64,000 nt of DNA from Candidatus Sumerlaea chitinivorans (GCA_003290465.1 CP030759.1:288672-352671); one strand, 5' to 3'. Counted from the first letter of the stretch, positions 55,960 to 64,000 are shown. Numbers and translations: made by a program. Notes: a model not told the origin generated them from the sequence alone.

Positions 55960-56361
55960 ATGAAGATGTCATGGAACACCCCGACGCTTACGAATTTGCT
56001 GTTGGCAATCATCGCGCTTACGTTGATCGTCATCGCGGCCCAACGTGCGAATGTTCCCGTCTCTCTCCAGAGTAGTGCATGGGCCCAAGAGTCTGACCCT
56101 TGGCGCGACAGCAGGCGCACGGGTTTCTCCTCCGACACCCGCAGTGCCCCCGTGGACACCTCGAACGTGGCCACGGTTCAGGATTTGGCGGTGGCCCGGG
56201 CCACAAGCGAAGTTGCTGCAGCGAATCGCGAGATAGCGAGCGCGATCCGGGAACTTGCGAAAGCAGTTCAGGATCTGGGCGGAAAGCTGAGTAAAATGTC
56301 ACAGTCATCAGCTGCGAATCCCGCCTCGAGCGGCGGCGTGACTGTTGAGGTGAACAAGTGA
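55960..56361 (+). CDS. Small single-span membrane protein with coiled coil, unknown
   Basis: A 133-residue protein with one N-terminal membrane span (LTNLLLAIIALTLIVIAAQ) and a soluble outside part. Residues about 70-110 form a strongly heptad-patterned, alanine-rich helix (AVARATSEVAAANREIASAI, RELAKAVQDLGGKLSKMS), a probable trimeric or dimeric coiled coil. I recognise no family. The ATG at 55960 lies after AAAAGGAATCC, preferred over an upstream start in frame that overlaps rex. The following gene overlaps by GTGA, so the two are translationally coupled, and together they sit between rex and aroF. Function unknown. Confidence 0.65.
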   Translation: MKMSWNTPTLTNLLLAIIALTLIVIAAQRANVPVSLQSSAWAQESDPWRDSRRTGFSSDTRSAPVDTSNVATVQDLAVARATSEVAAANREIASAIRELAKAVQDLGGKLSKMSQSSAANPASSGGVTVEVNK

Positions 56362-56678
56362 AAGACGCTGAATCCTCGTCGCACGCATTCTCAATTTCAG
56401 AGGCCCGTCTTCGCGAGGTGGAAGCCACTGTAAAAGCTATGGGCCTAACAGATGCAGAACAGCTTGTGGCGTCAGCAGCCTTGGCGTATGAGGCTGCTCG
56501 GCGGATAGCAAAAAGTGGGCGGGAGTGGCGAGAGGTGATGGGGCGAGTTTCCGCAAGCGAGCTGGCTCGGGGCCCACTGGCTGACGCAGTGGCTCAATTA
56601 CAAGATGCAGCAACGGCAGTGCTGCGCGCCTACAATACCCTGCTTCGCGACGAGGATCAGGATTCAATCACTGAATAA
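56358..56678 (+). CDS. Small helical protein, unknown
   Basis: A 106-residue, soluble, helix-rich protein with no signal or membrane segment. The pattern is RLREVEATVKAMGLTDAEQL, then ALAYEAARRIAKSGREWREV, then LADAVAQLQDAATAVLRAYN, consistent with a helical bundle. It starts with GTG that overlaps the upstream stop (GTGA) and has GAGGTGAACAA before it, so production depends on the small membrane protein gene. It may be the cytoplasmic partner of that protein. I recognise no family. The next gene, aroF, is 76 bases further on. Confidence 0.62.
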   Translation: MKDAESSSHAFSISEARLREVEATVKAMGLTDAEQLVASAALAYEAARRIAKSGREWREVMGRVSASELARGPLADAVAQLQDAATAVLRAYNTLLRDEDQDSITE

Positions 56679-56754
56679 ACCGCCACTTTAGGTTTGAAAG
56701 TCTAAACTAACGAACAACAAGGGAATCTCAGAAAGGACTGTTAGGATTTAGGTT

Positions 56755-57783
56755 ATGATTATTGTCCTCAAGCCTGACGCAACTGAAGAGCAACTTCAGC
56801 ACCTCGTAGATATCATCACGGAGAAAGGGTTGCGGGCCCATATCTCCCGCGGTGTCGAGCGCACGGTCGTCGGATGCATTGGAGACGAAACAAAAATCCA
56901 GGACATCCCCTTCCTTGCCATCCCCGGCGTAGAAAGTGCGATGCCAATTGTCGAGCCCTACAAGCTCGCCAGTCGCACATTTAGGCCCGAAAAGACGAAG
57001 ATCCGCATCAATGATATCGTCATAGGCGGCAATGAGGTCGTGATCGTGGCAGGGCCGTGCAGCGTCGAGCCCAACAACACCCTCTTTGAAACGGCTCGTG
57101 CGGTGAAGGCAGCGGGGGCGAAAATTCTCCGTGGTGGCGCATTCAAGCCACGCACTTCTCCTTATGATTTTTGTGGGCTTGGAGAAGAGGGACTACGCAT
57201 GCTTGATCAAGCCCGCCAAGAGACCGGGCTCGCGATTGTCACCGAAGTTATGGATACCCGTGAAGTGGAGCTTGTCTACCGCTATGCCGACGCGTTCCAA
57301 ATCGGTGCTCGGAATTCCCAGAACTTCAATTTGCTTCGTGAAGTGGGGAAGTACGACAAACCCGTTTTCCTCAAGCGTGGCATGAGTATGACGATTAAGG
57401 AATTGCTCATGAGTGCGGAATACATCATTTCGCAGGGCAATCCAAACGTCATCCTTGTCGAGCGTGGCATCCGGACCTTTGAAACAGCGACCCGCAACAC
57501 CCTCGACATTGCAGCTGTCCCCGTGCTGCACGAAAAGACACACTTGCCTGTCTTCGTGGATCCAAGCCATGCGGCGGGGGATTGGCGCTATGTGACGGCG
57601 CTCGCATGTGCGGCCGTCGCCTGTGGGGCGGATGGTCTGATGGTGGAGGTTCACCCAAATCCGGAACGTGCCTTTAGCGACGGCGCACAGTCCCTGAAAT
57701 TCGAAAAGTTTGATCAACTCATGAATTCGATCCGGCCGATTGCACAGGCCATCGGACGAGCGATCCAACCGGCGCAATCATGA
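56755..57783 (+). CDS. aroF: 3-deoxy-7-phosphoheptulonate (DAHP) synthase, type I-beta
   Basis: Condenses phosphoenolpyruvate and erythrose 4-phosphate to DAHP, the first step of the shikimate pathway. The 342-residue protein has an N-terminal ferredoxin-like regulatory domain of about 70 residues (MIIVLKPDATEEQLQHLVDI) as in the Thermotoga enzyme, where it mediates tyrosine feedback. The barrel carries the catalytic segments VIVAGPCSVEP, ILRGGAFKPRTSPYDF, DAFQIGARNSQNF, KPVFLKRGMSMTIKE and VFVDPSHAAGDW. Its stop overlaps the tyrA start by 4 nt. The pair therefore forms a tyrosine-branch unit; no leader peptide or terminator is visible in the 76 bases upstream. Confidence 0.96.
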   Translation: MIIVLKPDATEEQLQHLVDIITEKGLRAHISRGVERTVVGCIGDETKIQDIPFLAIPGVESAMPIVEPYKLASRTFRPEKTKIRINDIVIGGNEVVIVAGPCSVEPNNTLFETARAVKAAGAKILRGGAFKPRTSPYDFCGLGEEGLRMLDQARQETGLAIVTEVMDTREVELVYRYADAFQIGARNSQNFNLLREVGKYDKPVFLKRGMSMTIKELLMSAEYIISQGNPNVILVERGIRTFETATRNTLDIAAVPVLHEKTHLPVFVDPSHAAGDWRYVTALACAAVACGADGLMVEVHPNPERAFSDGAQSLKFEKFDQLMNSIRPIAQAIGRAIQPAQS

Positions 57784-58655
57784 AGAAAAATCGCAATCCT
57801 GCATTCGATCGTATTGCGATTGTGGGCGTAGGTCTGCTCGGAGGTTCCATTGGGCTTGCTGTCAAGCAACGGGGCTTGGCGCGTGAAGTGGTGGGAATAG
57901 GACGCAGTCCCAACTCCTTAAAAGAAGCGTTAGACCTACAGGTCGTGGACGAAGTGACCACCGATCTTGCAGAAGGAATTGCCGAGGCAGATCTCGTGAT
58001 ACTCTGCACTCCTGTTCGACATATTGTCTCCATTCTGCCGGAGGTCCTCACTAAGGCACGGGGCGGGGCTTTGGTGACGGATGTTGGCTCGACAAAGAAT
58101 ACGATTGTCGAGACAGCAGAGCGCGTGGGAAGCTCCGCCTTCTTTGTGGGCTCTCATCCGATGGCAGGGTCAGAGAAAAGCGGCGTGCGATATGCAAATG
58201 CGGATCTGTTTGAGGACACCACGTGTTTTGTGACACCAACGCCCCAAACTTCGTGGAACGCCTTTGGCAGAATCTGCGGATTCTGGCGTGCACTGGGTTG
58301 CCGATTGGCCGTGGCGCGCCCTGACCGACATGACGTCCTCGTGGCTCTCATTTCTCACCTGCCGCACCTTGTAGCGGTAGCGCTTGTAAGGGCTGTCGAG
58401 TCCATGAAAGAGGACCAGAATCTTATCAAAGGCATCATCGGGAACGGGTTCCGGGATACCACGCGGATCGCATGCGGAAATACCCAAATGTGGGAAGACA
58501 TTTGCACCGAAAACCACGAAGCGATCTGTAGGATGCATGAAGCGTTTACCCGGTCGCTTGCAGAGCTGCTGGAAGCGCAGCAGGCGAACCCCACTGCTCT
58601 GCAAAATTATCTGAACGAAGCATGCCAATACCGGAGGTTCCTCGACAATCGCTGA
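57780..58655 (+). CDS. tyrA: Prephenate dehydrogenase
   Basis: NAD-dependent enzyme converting prephenate to 4-hydroxyphenylpyruvate in tyrosine synthesis (arogenate use cannot be excluded). The 291-residue protein has the Rossmann start IAIVGVGLLGGSIGLAVKQR, the TDVGSTKNTIV segment, FVGSHPMAGSEKSGVRYANA with the catalytic histidine, and FISHLPHL-type AxISHLPH followed by IIGNGFRDTTRIACGN. No C-terminal ACT domain is present, so feedback inhibition probably rests on the DAHP synthase regulatory domain. The ATG overlaps the aroF stop (ATGA). An 8-bp inverted repeat follows 23 bases after its stop. Confidence 0.93.
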   Translation: MKKNRNPAFDRIAIVGVGLLGGSIGLAVKQRGLAREVVGIGRSPNSLKEALDLQVVDEVTTDLAEGIAEADLVILCTPVRHIVSILPEVLTKARGGALVTDVGSTKNTIVETAERVGSSAFFVGSHPMAGSEKSGVRYANADLFEDTTCFVTPTPQTSWNAFGRICGFWRALGCRLAVARPDRHDVLVALISHLPHLVAVALVRAVESMKEDQNLIKGIIGNGFRDTTRIACGNTQMWEDICTENHEAICRMHEAFTRSLAELLEAQQANPTALQNYLNEACQYRRFLDNR

Positions 58656-58678
58656 CCAACCCGCAATATCTGCCCAAT

Positions 58679-58720
58679 CCCCTGCGCGCGACTTGAATCG
58701 CAGTTGTGACAACGCAGGGG
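58679..58720. repeat. Inverted repeat between tyrA and the PMT gene
   Basis: CCCCTGCG at 58679-58686 and its complement at 58713-58720 enclose 26 bases that contain a small GCGA/TCGC hairpin (58688-58691 with 58698-58701). No T tract follows (CCTTGTGTTC), so it may be a weak terminator or a structured leader of the next gene. Confidence 0.4.
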
Positions 58721-58755
58721 CCTTGTGTTCTATCCATTCCCAGCAATTCACGCCT

Positions 58756-60378
58756 ATGGGCTGGGCTTCTGCTCTTTACCTTCTCGGATTTCTGATCGCG
58801 AATCTGGGCGTGCGGTTGGCGCTATTGCGCATCAACCTTGGCGAGTACACGGATGGGATTCTCCAGCTAAAGGTTTTTGAGATAGCGTCGGGGTTGTACC
58901 CTCCTCTTTACGGTCTTCTGGCGCACGGGGTTCAGTATTTTGGCGCGGATGCGGAAACCGCGGGAAAAATCGTCAGCGCTATCGCGAGCACACTGGCACT
59001 TATCCCCGTTTACTTATGGGCTCGTCGATTGGGAGGTGATTGCGCTGCGAAATTTGCGGCGCTCTTTTTTACCCTTTGTCCGTTGATTCTCCGCTGGTCG
59101 GTGCGCGTCATGACCGATGGACTCTTTTTAGGGTTATCAGCGTGGAGCCTGTACTGCCTCCAAGTGGTTTGGGCAGATAGACCTGATGTCCGTAAAGCAG
59201 ATCGCTGGCTTGCAGCAGCATCGCTTCTTGCAGCATTGAGTGCCCTCACGCGTTATCAGGGGGTGCTGTTATTGGCGCCTCTGCTTGTTGTCGCGATGGC
59301 GTACGTAGGACGCCACCGCCGTGTCCCATGGCTTACTGTTGTTGCCTCTCTCGTCTGGCTTCTTCTGCCGGCATGGATCCATGTGCACGGCTTTGTCCAC
59401 CAACAGCAGTTTGCCAGCCGATCTGTGGGTGCGGTGGTGAGCCAGCTCCTTGCGTGGCTTAATCTGGCCGAGAGTTTCCTTCTGATCAGCCCCTACTATC
59501 TTGGTTGGCCAATCTTCGTCTTTGCGCTCGTGGGGGTGTTCGCAGCAAATTGGCGAGCACCTCAGCTGAGAGGCTTCTGGATTCTTTGGCTCTTGTTTGG
59601 CATTCCTCTTTTGGGCCTCCAGAGCGTTTTTGGTTCTTTCCAATATCGCTACATGATGCCGCTATTTCCCGCTTGCCTTGCCTTGGCTGGCACAGGAGCG
59701 CTTGCACTCGAAAAGAAGCTTCTCGAGCGCGGGCGCGCCTGGGTCTTCTCGCTTCTGCTCTACGTTTCTGTCAGCTATCTCGCCTTGTTCACTTGTGCGG
59801 TCTTAGTTTTTCAGCGGCAGAGTTTTGGGGATCAGCGGGCAGCCGCAGAATACATTCGCACCACAGTTTCCCGCGAGGCTCCGGTTGTTGCGAACGAACG
59901 CTACGGCAACTTCTTCAATCTGGGATGCGTGAAGCTTTCCTTCTGGACGGGCCGGAAGGTTGAGCCCATCTGGCCCTACCTGCCTCCGAGTCCCAGTCGT
60001 CCGCCCCAGAAGGACCTTACGACCGGCACGGTTGTCGTCCTCGGCAACTGTTACGGCGGCGATGAATTTGTCGATTACCTCATGGCAGTGCTCAATTATT
60101 ATTACCACATGCGCTTGCTCAATGCCTATGAATCCACTGTGTACCCATTGCTCGACGACATCATGGTCAATCCCATCTTTAACCAGAATCCGCTCGGTTG
60201 GGTGTTGCGCTACTCGCCCCAACTCTTCTCTACCCACATTTACGTGATCGATGGCAAGCGCACCCCAGAGGAAATGGAGCGGCTGGTGCAGCGCAATTTG
60301 CGCCAACCTGTTCCCCCTCCCTCCGAGGAGGACAAAAAGAACGCCCGCGAAGAGCGAATGCGTGAAACACCGCGATGA
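58756..60378 (+). CDS. PMT/ArnT-type glycosyltransferase (GT-C, GT39/83-like)
   Basis: A 540-residue integral membrane protein with about 10-12 helices. The first periplasmic loop carries the acidic NLGEYTDGILQLKVFEIASG motif expected of GT-C enzymes that use polyprenyl-phosphate sugars; then VSAIASTLALIPVYLWARRL and LFFTLCPLILRWSVRVMTDG. The C-terminal part is soluble and outside. The start is uncertain: ATG 58756 has no ribosome-binding site, and TTG codons at 58693 and 58723 are in frame. Its stop overlaps the next gene (ATGA), so it is coupled to the DUF2723 protein. The likely role is transfer of a sugar to an envelope glycan or protein; the acceptor is unknown. Confidence 0.8.
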   Translation: MGWASALYLLGFLIANLGVRLALLRINLGEYTDGILQLKVFEIASGLYPPLYGLLAHGVQYFGADAETAGKIVSAIASTLALIPVYLWARRLGGDCAAKFAALFFTLCPLILRWSVRVMTDGLFLGLSAWSLYCLQVVWADRPDVRKADRWLAAASLLAALSALTRYQGVLLLAPLLVVAMAYVGRHRRVPWLTVVASLVWLLLPAWIHVHGFVHQQQFASRSVGAVVSQLLAWLNLAESFLLISPYYLGWPIFVFALVGVFAANWRAPQLRGFWILWLLFGIPLLGLQSVFGSFQYRYMMPLFPACLALAGTGALALEKKLLERGRAWVFSLLLYVSVSYLALFTCAVLVFQRQSFGDQRAAAEYIRTTVSREAPVVANERYGNFFNLGCVKLSFWTGRKVEPIWPYLPPSPSRPPQKDLTTGTVVVLGNCYGGDEFVDYLMAVLNYYYHMRLLNAYESTVYPLLDDIMVNPIFNQNPLGWVLRYSPQLFSTHIYVIDGKRTPEEMERLVQRNLRQPVPPPSEEDKKNAREERMRETPR

Positions 60379-62231
60379 GTCCGCAGGAACGTCGTAAAAA
60401 GCGTCAGCAAGCCCAAAGCGCTGCACAAAACAAAGCGGCGGTGAATGGTCAAATCGCTGTGAGCGAAGAGGTCGAGGCGCTGAGTGTGAAGTCTGATCGG
60501 CGCTCAGAGCTCATTCTAATCGTTTCCGTGGCGATCGCTGCTTTTCTCATCTTTCTCCGTACCGTCGCTCCGGGGTTGATTTTCGGCGACGGAACGGAGC
60601 TCACAACAGCAGCCTACGTATTGGGGATTCCTCATCCCACCGGCTATCCCCTGTACATGATGCTGCTTCATCTGTGGCTGAAGCTGCCACTGGGCGAGGT
60701 GATCGCCCGGGCGAATCTTTTTAGCGTGCTGTGTGCTTCGGGAACGGTCGCGATTAGTGTTCTCATTTGGAGGCGTGTTCTCACCTCGCTCCTCCCTAAG
60801 TGGCCACTCAAAGCTCATCTGCTTGGCGCGGCATCAATCGCTTTGTTTCTCGGCTTTTTACGCAACTCATGGGAGAACTCAATTGTCGCAGAGGTTTATG
60901 CCCTTCAGTTGCTCTTTACGGTTGGGTTCTTGTTTACTCTCCAAAGATTCGAGGAAACGCGAAAGCCATCAAACCTCGTTGCCGCGGCAGTTGTCTTCGG
61001 CTTAGCGCTCACTCACCATCGTCTGAGCGTGACGCTGGCTTTGCCACTGGCAATGGCGTTTTGGTGGGCTAAGCGGAGGGTGACAGATTTTCCTTGGCGG
61101 CGCTCGCTCACTTCAGCGCTGCTTGCTGTGCTCGCCTGTCAAAGTCTCTACTTGTATTTGCCTATTCGTGCAGCAGCCCAGCCTCCCATTAACTGGGGAA
61201 ACCCTGTGACGTTTGCGGCTTTTCTGAATCACGTACGCGGGGGCGAATACATGCAGTTCCAATTGCTGCAGGCGTTTCCGGGGCGGCCCTTTAGTCTGGA
61301 ATCCTATATGAATTTCTTCTTTCTTACCTTGCGTCATCTTATTGGTGAGATCGCAACTCAGGTTTTCCCTGCCACGGTTCAGTTTGTGACGGATGTCTTC
61401 CCTCGCCCCTTCGCTGTTCCCAGCGCACCGTTTTTCGTCTTAGGTCTCTGCCTCATAATTGTTGCTCTCTTTAGCATGCGGCTTTGGGCGAAGATTCAGC
61501 CACTTACCGCCATGGGCGCGGCATTGGTGGTACTGCAAAATCTCGTCGTGATCTTTATCTATAACATTGCGGACATTCGCGATTATTACCTTTTCGTGAT
61601 GTGGGTGGTGTGGGGGAGTGTGTGCGTTGGAGCGCTCGTTGGTCTCCAAGCGCTACTACAGCGTTTCATTTCGCGGGCTCTTCGGCCAGAATATGCGTAT
61701 GCCTTTCTGCTGCTCCCCCTCCTCCCGCTCACCTCGAATTTCTCCAGATGTGATATGAGCAAGAGCGATGAACCCGAGGTCTTCGCGCAACTTGTGATGC
61801 CCAATCGTACAGACGCGATGCCTGAGAACTCCATTTTGATCACTATGGGAGATGACCCGATTTTCCTGAGCTGGTACCGCCAGCTTGTGCGTCGGGAGCG
61901 GACCGATGTGCTTGTGTTTGGCGCAAACTTTGCATCGCGGGCGTGGTACCGCACCTTCTTTACTCCCTCTCAGATAGAAAAGTACCAAATTCGATTTGCG
62001 GACCGGATTGCACAAGGGGCAGCGGAATTTGCTGAACAGGTGTCAAACGCAATTATCGAGCGTAACGTGGGCCGATACCCGATTTTTACGACGATTGACG
62101 ATCCTCTTGTCCTGCAAGAGTTAAGCAAACGATACACCTTGAAACTCGTTGCCCAACAGGTTTTTGTGATGAGAAGCTTTTGGGGACCCGAGCCCGTGCG
62201 GGTACGTCGGATCGAACCCAAGCGATTTTAG
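60375..62231 (+). CDS. DUF2723-family polytopic membrane protein
   Basis: A 618-residue membrane protein beginning with a basic, Gln-rich cytoplasmic tail (about 1-40). The DUF2723 region follows: VAPGLIFGDGTELTTAAYVL with GIPHPTGYPLYMMLLHLWLK, then GLALTHHRLSVTLALPLAMA. There are about 11 helices and a C-terminal extracytoplasmic domain (NSILITMGDDPIFLSWYRQL). Members of this family, common in Bacteroidota and related phyla, are remotely related to GT-C enzymes and thought to act in envelope glycan or protein glycosylation. ATG overlaps the preceding stop by 4 nt. A further 9 bases separate its stop from the epimerase gene, so the four genes to the window end form one probable operon. Confidence 0.85.
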   Translation: MSPQERRKKRQQAQSAAQNKAAVNGQIAVSEEVEALSVKSDRRSELILIVSVAIAAFLIFLRTVAPGLIFGDGTELTTAAYVLGIPHPTGYPLYMMLLHLWLKLPLGEVIARANLFSVLCASGTVAISVLIWRRVLTSLLPKWPLKAHLLGAASIALFLGFLRNSWENSIVAEVYALQLLFTVGFLFTLQRFEETRKPSNLVAAAVVFGLALTHHRLSVTLALPLAMAFWWAKRRVTDFPWRRSLTSALLAVLACQSLYLYLPIRAAAQPPINWGNPVTFAAFLNHVRGGEYMQFQLLQAFPGRPFSLESYMNFFFLTLRHLIGEIATQVFPATVQFVTDVFPRPFAVPSAPFFVLGLCLIIVALFSMRLWAKIQPLTAMGAALVVLQNLVVIFIYNIADIRDYYLFVMWVVWGSVCVGALVGLQALLQRFISRALRPEYAYAFLLLPLLPLTSNFSRCDMSKSDEPEVFAQLVMPNRTDAMPENSILITMGDDPIFLSWYRQLVRRERTDVLVFGANFASRAWYRTFFTPSQIEKYQIRFADRIAQGAAEFAEQVSNAIIERNVGRYPIFTTIDDPLVLQELSKRYTLKLVAQQVFVMRSFWGPEPVRVRRIEPKRF

Positions 62232-62240
62232 GAGCGCGCA

Positions 62241-63236
62241 ATGTCAGAGTGGTGGAAAGGTAAGCGGGTTCTCGTAACGGGAGCCGGTGGATTTATCGGC
62301 AGTCACCTTGTGGAGCGTCTATTGGATTTAGGGGCGGACGTCACTGCATTCGTGCGCTACAATGCCGCGGGGAGCCGCGGTTTGCTGGATCGGCTGCCTC
62401 TCCAAGATCAAGAGCGGGTGCGTATTGTTGTGGGCGATTTGTGCGAGCCCGACGCGCTCGACGACGCGATGCGGGATCAGGAGATTGTGTTCCACCTCGC
62501 GGCAATCATCGCCATCCCCTTTTCCTACTTGCGGCCCGCTCAAGTGATCGAAAACAATGTGCGCTCCACTCTCAATGTGCTCCAAGCAGCCCGACGCTTC
62601 GGGGTGAAGCGCATTGTGCATACGAGTTCGAGCGAGGTTTACGGCACGGCCCGCGTTGCTCCCATTGATGAGGATCATCCCCTGCAGGCGCAGTCGCCCT
62701 ATGCAGCCAGTAAAATCGCGTGCGACAAGATCGCCCAAAGTTTCCATCTCTCTTACGATTTGCCAGTTGTCACGCTGAGGCCTTTCAATACCTACGGGCC
62801 GAGGCAGTCCGCGCGAGCGATCGTCCCCACAATCATTACGCAGGCACTGACCAGCAAACGGGTGTTCCTTGGTGCGATGCATCCCACCCGCGATCTCACT
62901 TTTGTGAGTGATACGGTCGAGGGTTTTATCCGCATTGCTGAGACGCCAAACGTCGAGGGACGAACCTACCATATTGGGACAGGTATCGAGATTTCGGTGG
63001 GAGAACTGGCGGACCGCATTGTGCGCCTGATTGGCGGCAACATCCCCATTTTGTTTGATCCAACGCGAATTCGTCCGCCAGCGAGCGAAGTTGCGCGTCT
63101 CATCTGTGACGCAAGCCGAGCGCGGCGCGATCTCGGTTGGGAGCCCAAGGTCTCGCTCGACGAGGGACTCCAACGCACGATTGAGTGGATCGGCCAGAAT
63201 TTGGCCGCTTATCGCGCGGACATTTACAATATCTAA
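62241..63236 (+). CDS. NAD-dependent sugar-nucleotide epimerase/dehydratase (LegB-like extended SDR)
   Basis: A 331-residue extended short-chain dehydrogenase acting on a nucleotide sugar. It has the NAD loop VLVTGAGGFIGSHLV (11-25), VFHLAAIIAIPFSYLRPAQV, the Ser/Thr of HTSSSEVYGTA, the catalytic Tyr154 and Lys158 (YAASK), and the family signature FNTYGPRQSARAIVPTII with the RDLTFVSDTVEGF substrate-binding helix. These last segments match the 4,6-dehydratases called LegB in legionaminic-acid pathways, though UDP-glucose 4-epimerase-like activity cannot be excluded. A ribosome-binding site (AGGAGCGCGCA) precedes the ATG. The nucleotidyltransferase that follows 58 bases later is the common partner in such clusters. 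Confidence 0.85.
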   Translation: MSEWWKGKRVLVTGAGGFIGSHLVERLLDLGADVTAFVRYNAAGSRGLLDRLPLQDQERVRIVVGDLCEPDALDDAMRDQEIVFHLAAIIAIPFSYLRPAQVIENNVRSTLNVLQAARRFGVKRIVHTSSSEVYGTARVAPIDEDHPLQAQSPYAASKIACDKIAQSFHLSYDLPVVTLRPFNTYGPRQSARAIVPTIITQALTSKRVFLGAMHPTRDLTFVSDTVEGFIRIAETPNVEGRTYHIGTGIEISVGELADRIVRLIGGNIPILFDPTRIRPPASEVARLICDASRARRDLGWEPKVSLDEGLQRTIEWIGQNLAAYRADIYNI

Positions 63237-63294
63237 GGGCTCACGCGAAGCACGTGGGCAGGAATCAAGCACTTCAAAGCGGAGCAGGGTAGCG

Positions 63295-64000
63295 GTGACT
63301 TACAAGGCAGTGATTATGGCGGGTGGTGAAGGAACGCGGATGCGTCCGTTCACACACACCATTCCCAAACCCCTGCTTCCGCTTGGTCGCAAGCCCATTG
63401 GCCAAATCATCATTGAGCGCTTACGCGCCTGTGGGATTCGCGAGATTATCATGGCGTTGGGTTACCGCAGCGATCTGCTCCGCGCCTACTTCCAGAGCGG
63501 AGAGCAATTCGGGGTCAACATTCGCTACTTTGTCGACCCGGCCCGACTCGGAACGGCCGGAGCACTCGCTTATCTCGATGACCTCGACGTTGCACCATTT
63601 TTGGTGACGAATGGCGATATTCTCACAGATCTCGACTATGCAAGATTTCTCGAGGAACACACAGCTTCGGGCGCAGCCCTGACCGTTGCAGTGCGCACTG
63701 CTGAGATGCCGATTCCCTACGGCGTCATGGAGTTGGAAGGCGAACGCGTCAAAGGCGTTCGTGAAAAACCGGTTTATACGTATCAGTTCAATGCAGGCAT
63801 CTATGCGGTTTCACCCGAGGCACGGAAACTGGTGCCAAGGGGGCAATGTTTCCACATGACCGACCTCATCAACGCCACCATTACAGCAGGCCTCGAAGTG
63901 CGAGCCAAGGAGCTGTCAGGGCTGTGGTTTGACCTTGCGCGCGTAGATGATTTCGAAAAAGCACTTCACCAAATTGAGCAACATTATCCGGATTTGCTCT
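63295..64000 (+). CDS. Sugar-phosphate nucleotidyltransferase, cut by the window end
   Basis: A GTG-started gene continuing past base 64000; at least 235 residues are visible. The N-terminal signature VIMAGGEGTRMRPFT with IPKPLLPLG is that of NTP_transferase enzymes that join a nucleoside triphosphate and a sugar 1-phosphate. Other hallmarks are GTAGALAYLDDL, the metal aspartate in LVTNGDILTDLDY, IPYGVMELEGERVKGVREKP and FNAGIYAVSPEA. There is no N-terminal CBS pair at its start, unlike PtmE-type proteins; domains after the cut are unknown. GGAGCAGGGTAGC precedes the GTG. With the LegB-like gene it probably supplies an activated modified sugar for the membrane glycosyltransferases upstream. 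Confidence 0.88.
   Translation, partial: MTYKAVIMAGGEGTRMRPFTHTIPKPLLPLGRKPIGQIIIERLRACGIREIIMALGYRSDLLRAYFQSGEQFGVNIRYFVDPARLGTAGALAYLDDLDVAPFLVTNGDILTDLDYARFLEEHTASGAALTVAVRTAEMPIPYGVMELEGERVKGVREKPVYTYQFNAGIYAVSPEARKLVPRGQCFHMTDLINATITAGLEVRAKELSGLWFDLARVDDFEKALHQIEQHYPDLL

Noticed and set aside
1-64000. rRNA, tRNA, insertion sequences, prophage, replication origin, CRISPR
   Set aside because: No ribosomal RNA segment, tRNA-like cloverleaf, transposase or integrase frame, phage gene, DnaA-box cluster or direct-repeat array was recognisable. A covariance search for tRNAs would be decisive for short RNA genes.

Overview
The window reads as about 64 kb of chromosome from a Gram-negative (diderm) bacterium of moderate GC content. 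The diderm evidence is a heptosyltransferase and other LPS-core-type glycosyltransferases, lipobox lipoproteins, and many signal-peptide proteins built from golvesin, CarboxypepD_reg, FG-GAP/VCBS, thrombospondin type 3 and NHL/PD40 modules. The pseudopilin type, the golvesin-bearing amidases and the many large membrane glycosyltransferases of the YfhO, Agl23 and DUF2723 kinds suggest a PVC/FCB-like or Sumerlaeota (BRC1)-like lineage. That placement is inference. I see no rRNA, tRNA, CRISPR array, insertion sequence, prophage or integrase, so the region looks like ordinary chromosome rich in cell-surface functions.

Layout. 0-4.6 kb: ftsZ, then three LPS-core-type glycosyltransferase genes (GT2, GT9 heptosyltransferase, GT4), the last two overlapping their upstream neighbours. 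4.6-6.9 kb: ilvB-ilvN acetolactate synthase, preceded by a 22-codon valine-rich leader peptide and a strong intrinsic terminator, which together form an apparent transcription attenuator. 7-23 kb: mostly secreted proteins. These are a large amidase with an inserted golvesin-like domain, an unknown exported protein, a beta-propeller protein, a CarboxypepD_reg repeat protein, a PD40/TolB-like membrane-anchored propeller, a second amidase with a golvesin-like C-terminus, a TPR protein, and two tiny lipoproteins. 23-28 kb: SprT-like protein, polysaccharide deacetylase, a Pro/Thr/Glu-rich exported protein, a methyltransferase and a small lipoprotein. 28-39 kb: Agl23-like membrane protein, a pseudopilin, an exported unknown, and a 2219-residue matrixin/TSP3/FG-GAP/TIG protein.

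39-49 kb (minus strand): a MASE1 histidine kinase and NarL-type response regulator with a possible small third gene, then three giant polytopic membrane proteins (two YfhO-like, one GT-C-like with TPRs) joined by 4-nt stop/start overlaps. 49-55 kb (minus strand): pdxH, an orphan solute-binding lipoprotein with a long disordered insert, and the tldE/tldD protease pair. 55-58.7 kb (plus strand): rex, two small unknown genes, then aroF-tyrA. 58.7-64 kb (plus strand): a PMT-type glycosyltransferase, a DUF2723 protein, a LegB-like sugar-nucleotide dehydratase and a sugar nucleotidyltransferase cut by the window end.

The genes fall into three working themes. The first is envelope glycan assembly and remodelling: LPS-core enzymes, GT-C/YfhO enzymes, nucleotide-sugar enzymes, amidases and deacetylase. 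The second is amino-acid and cofactor synthesis: ilvBN, aroF-tyrA and pdxH. The third is sensing and proteostasis: MASE1/NarL, Rex, TldDE and SprT. The most distinctive items are the ilv leader/attenuator, the matrixin-like domain lacking the usual third zinc ligand, the paired micro-lipoproteins, and the orphan binding protein coupled to tldDE.
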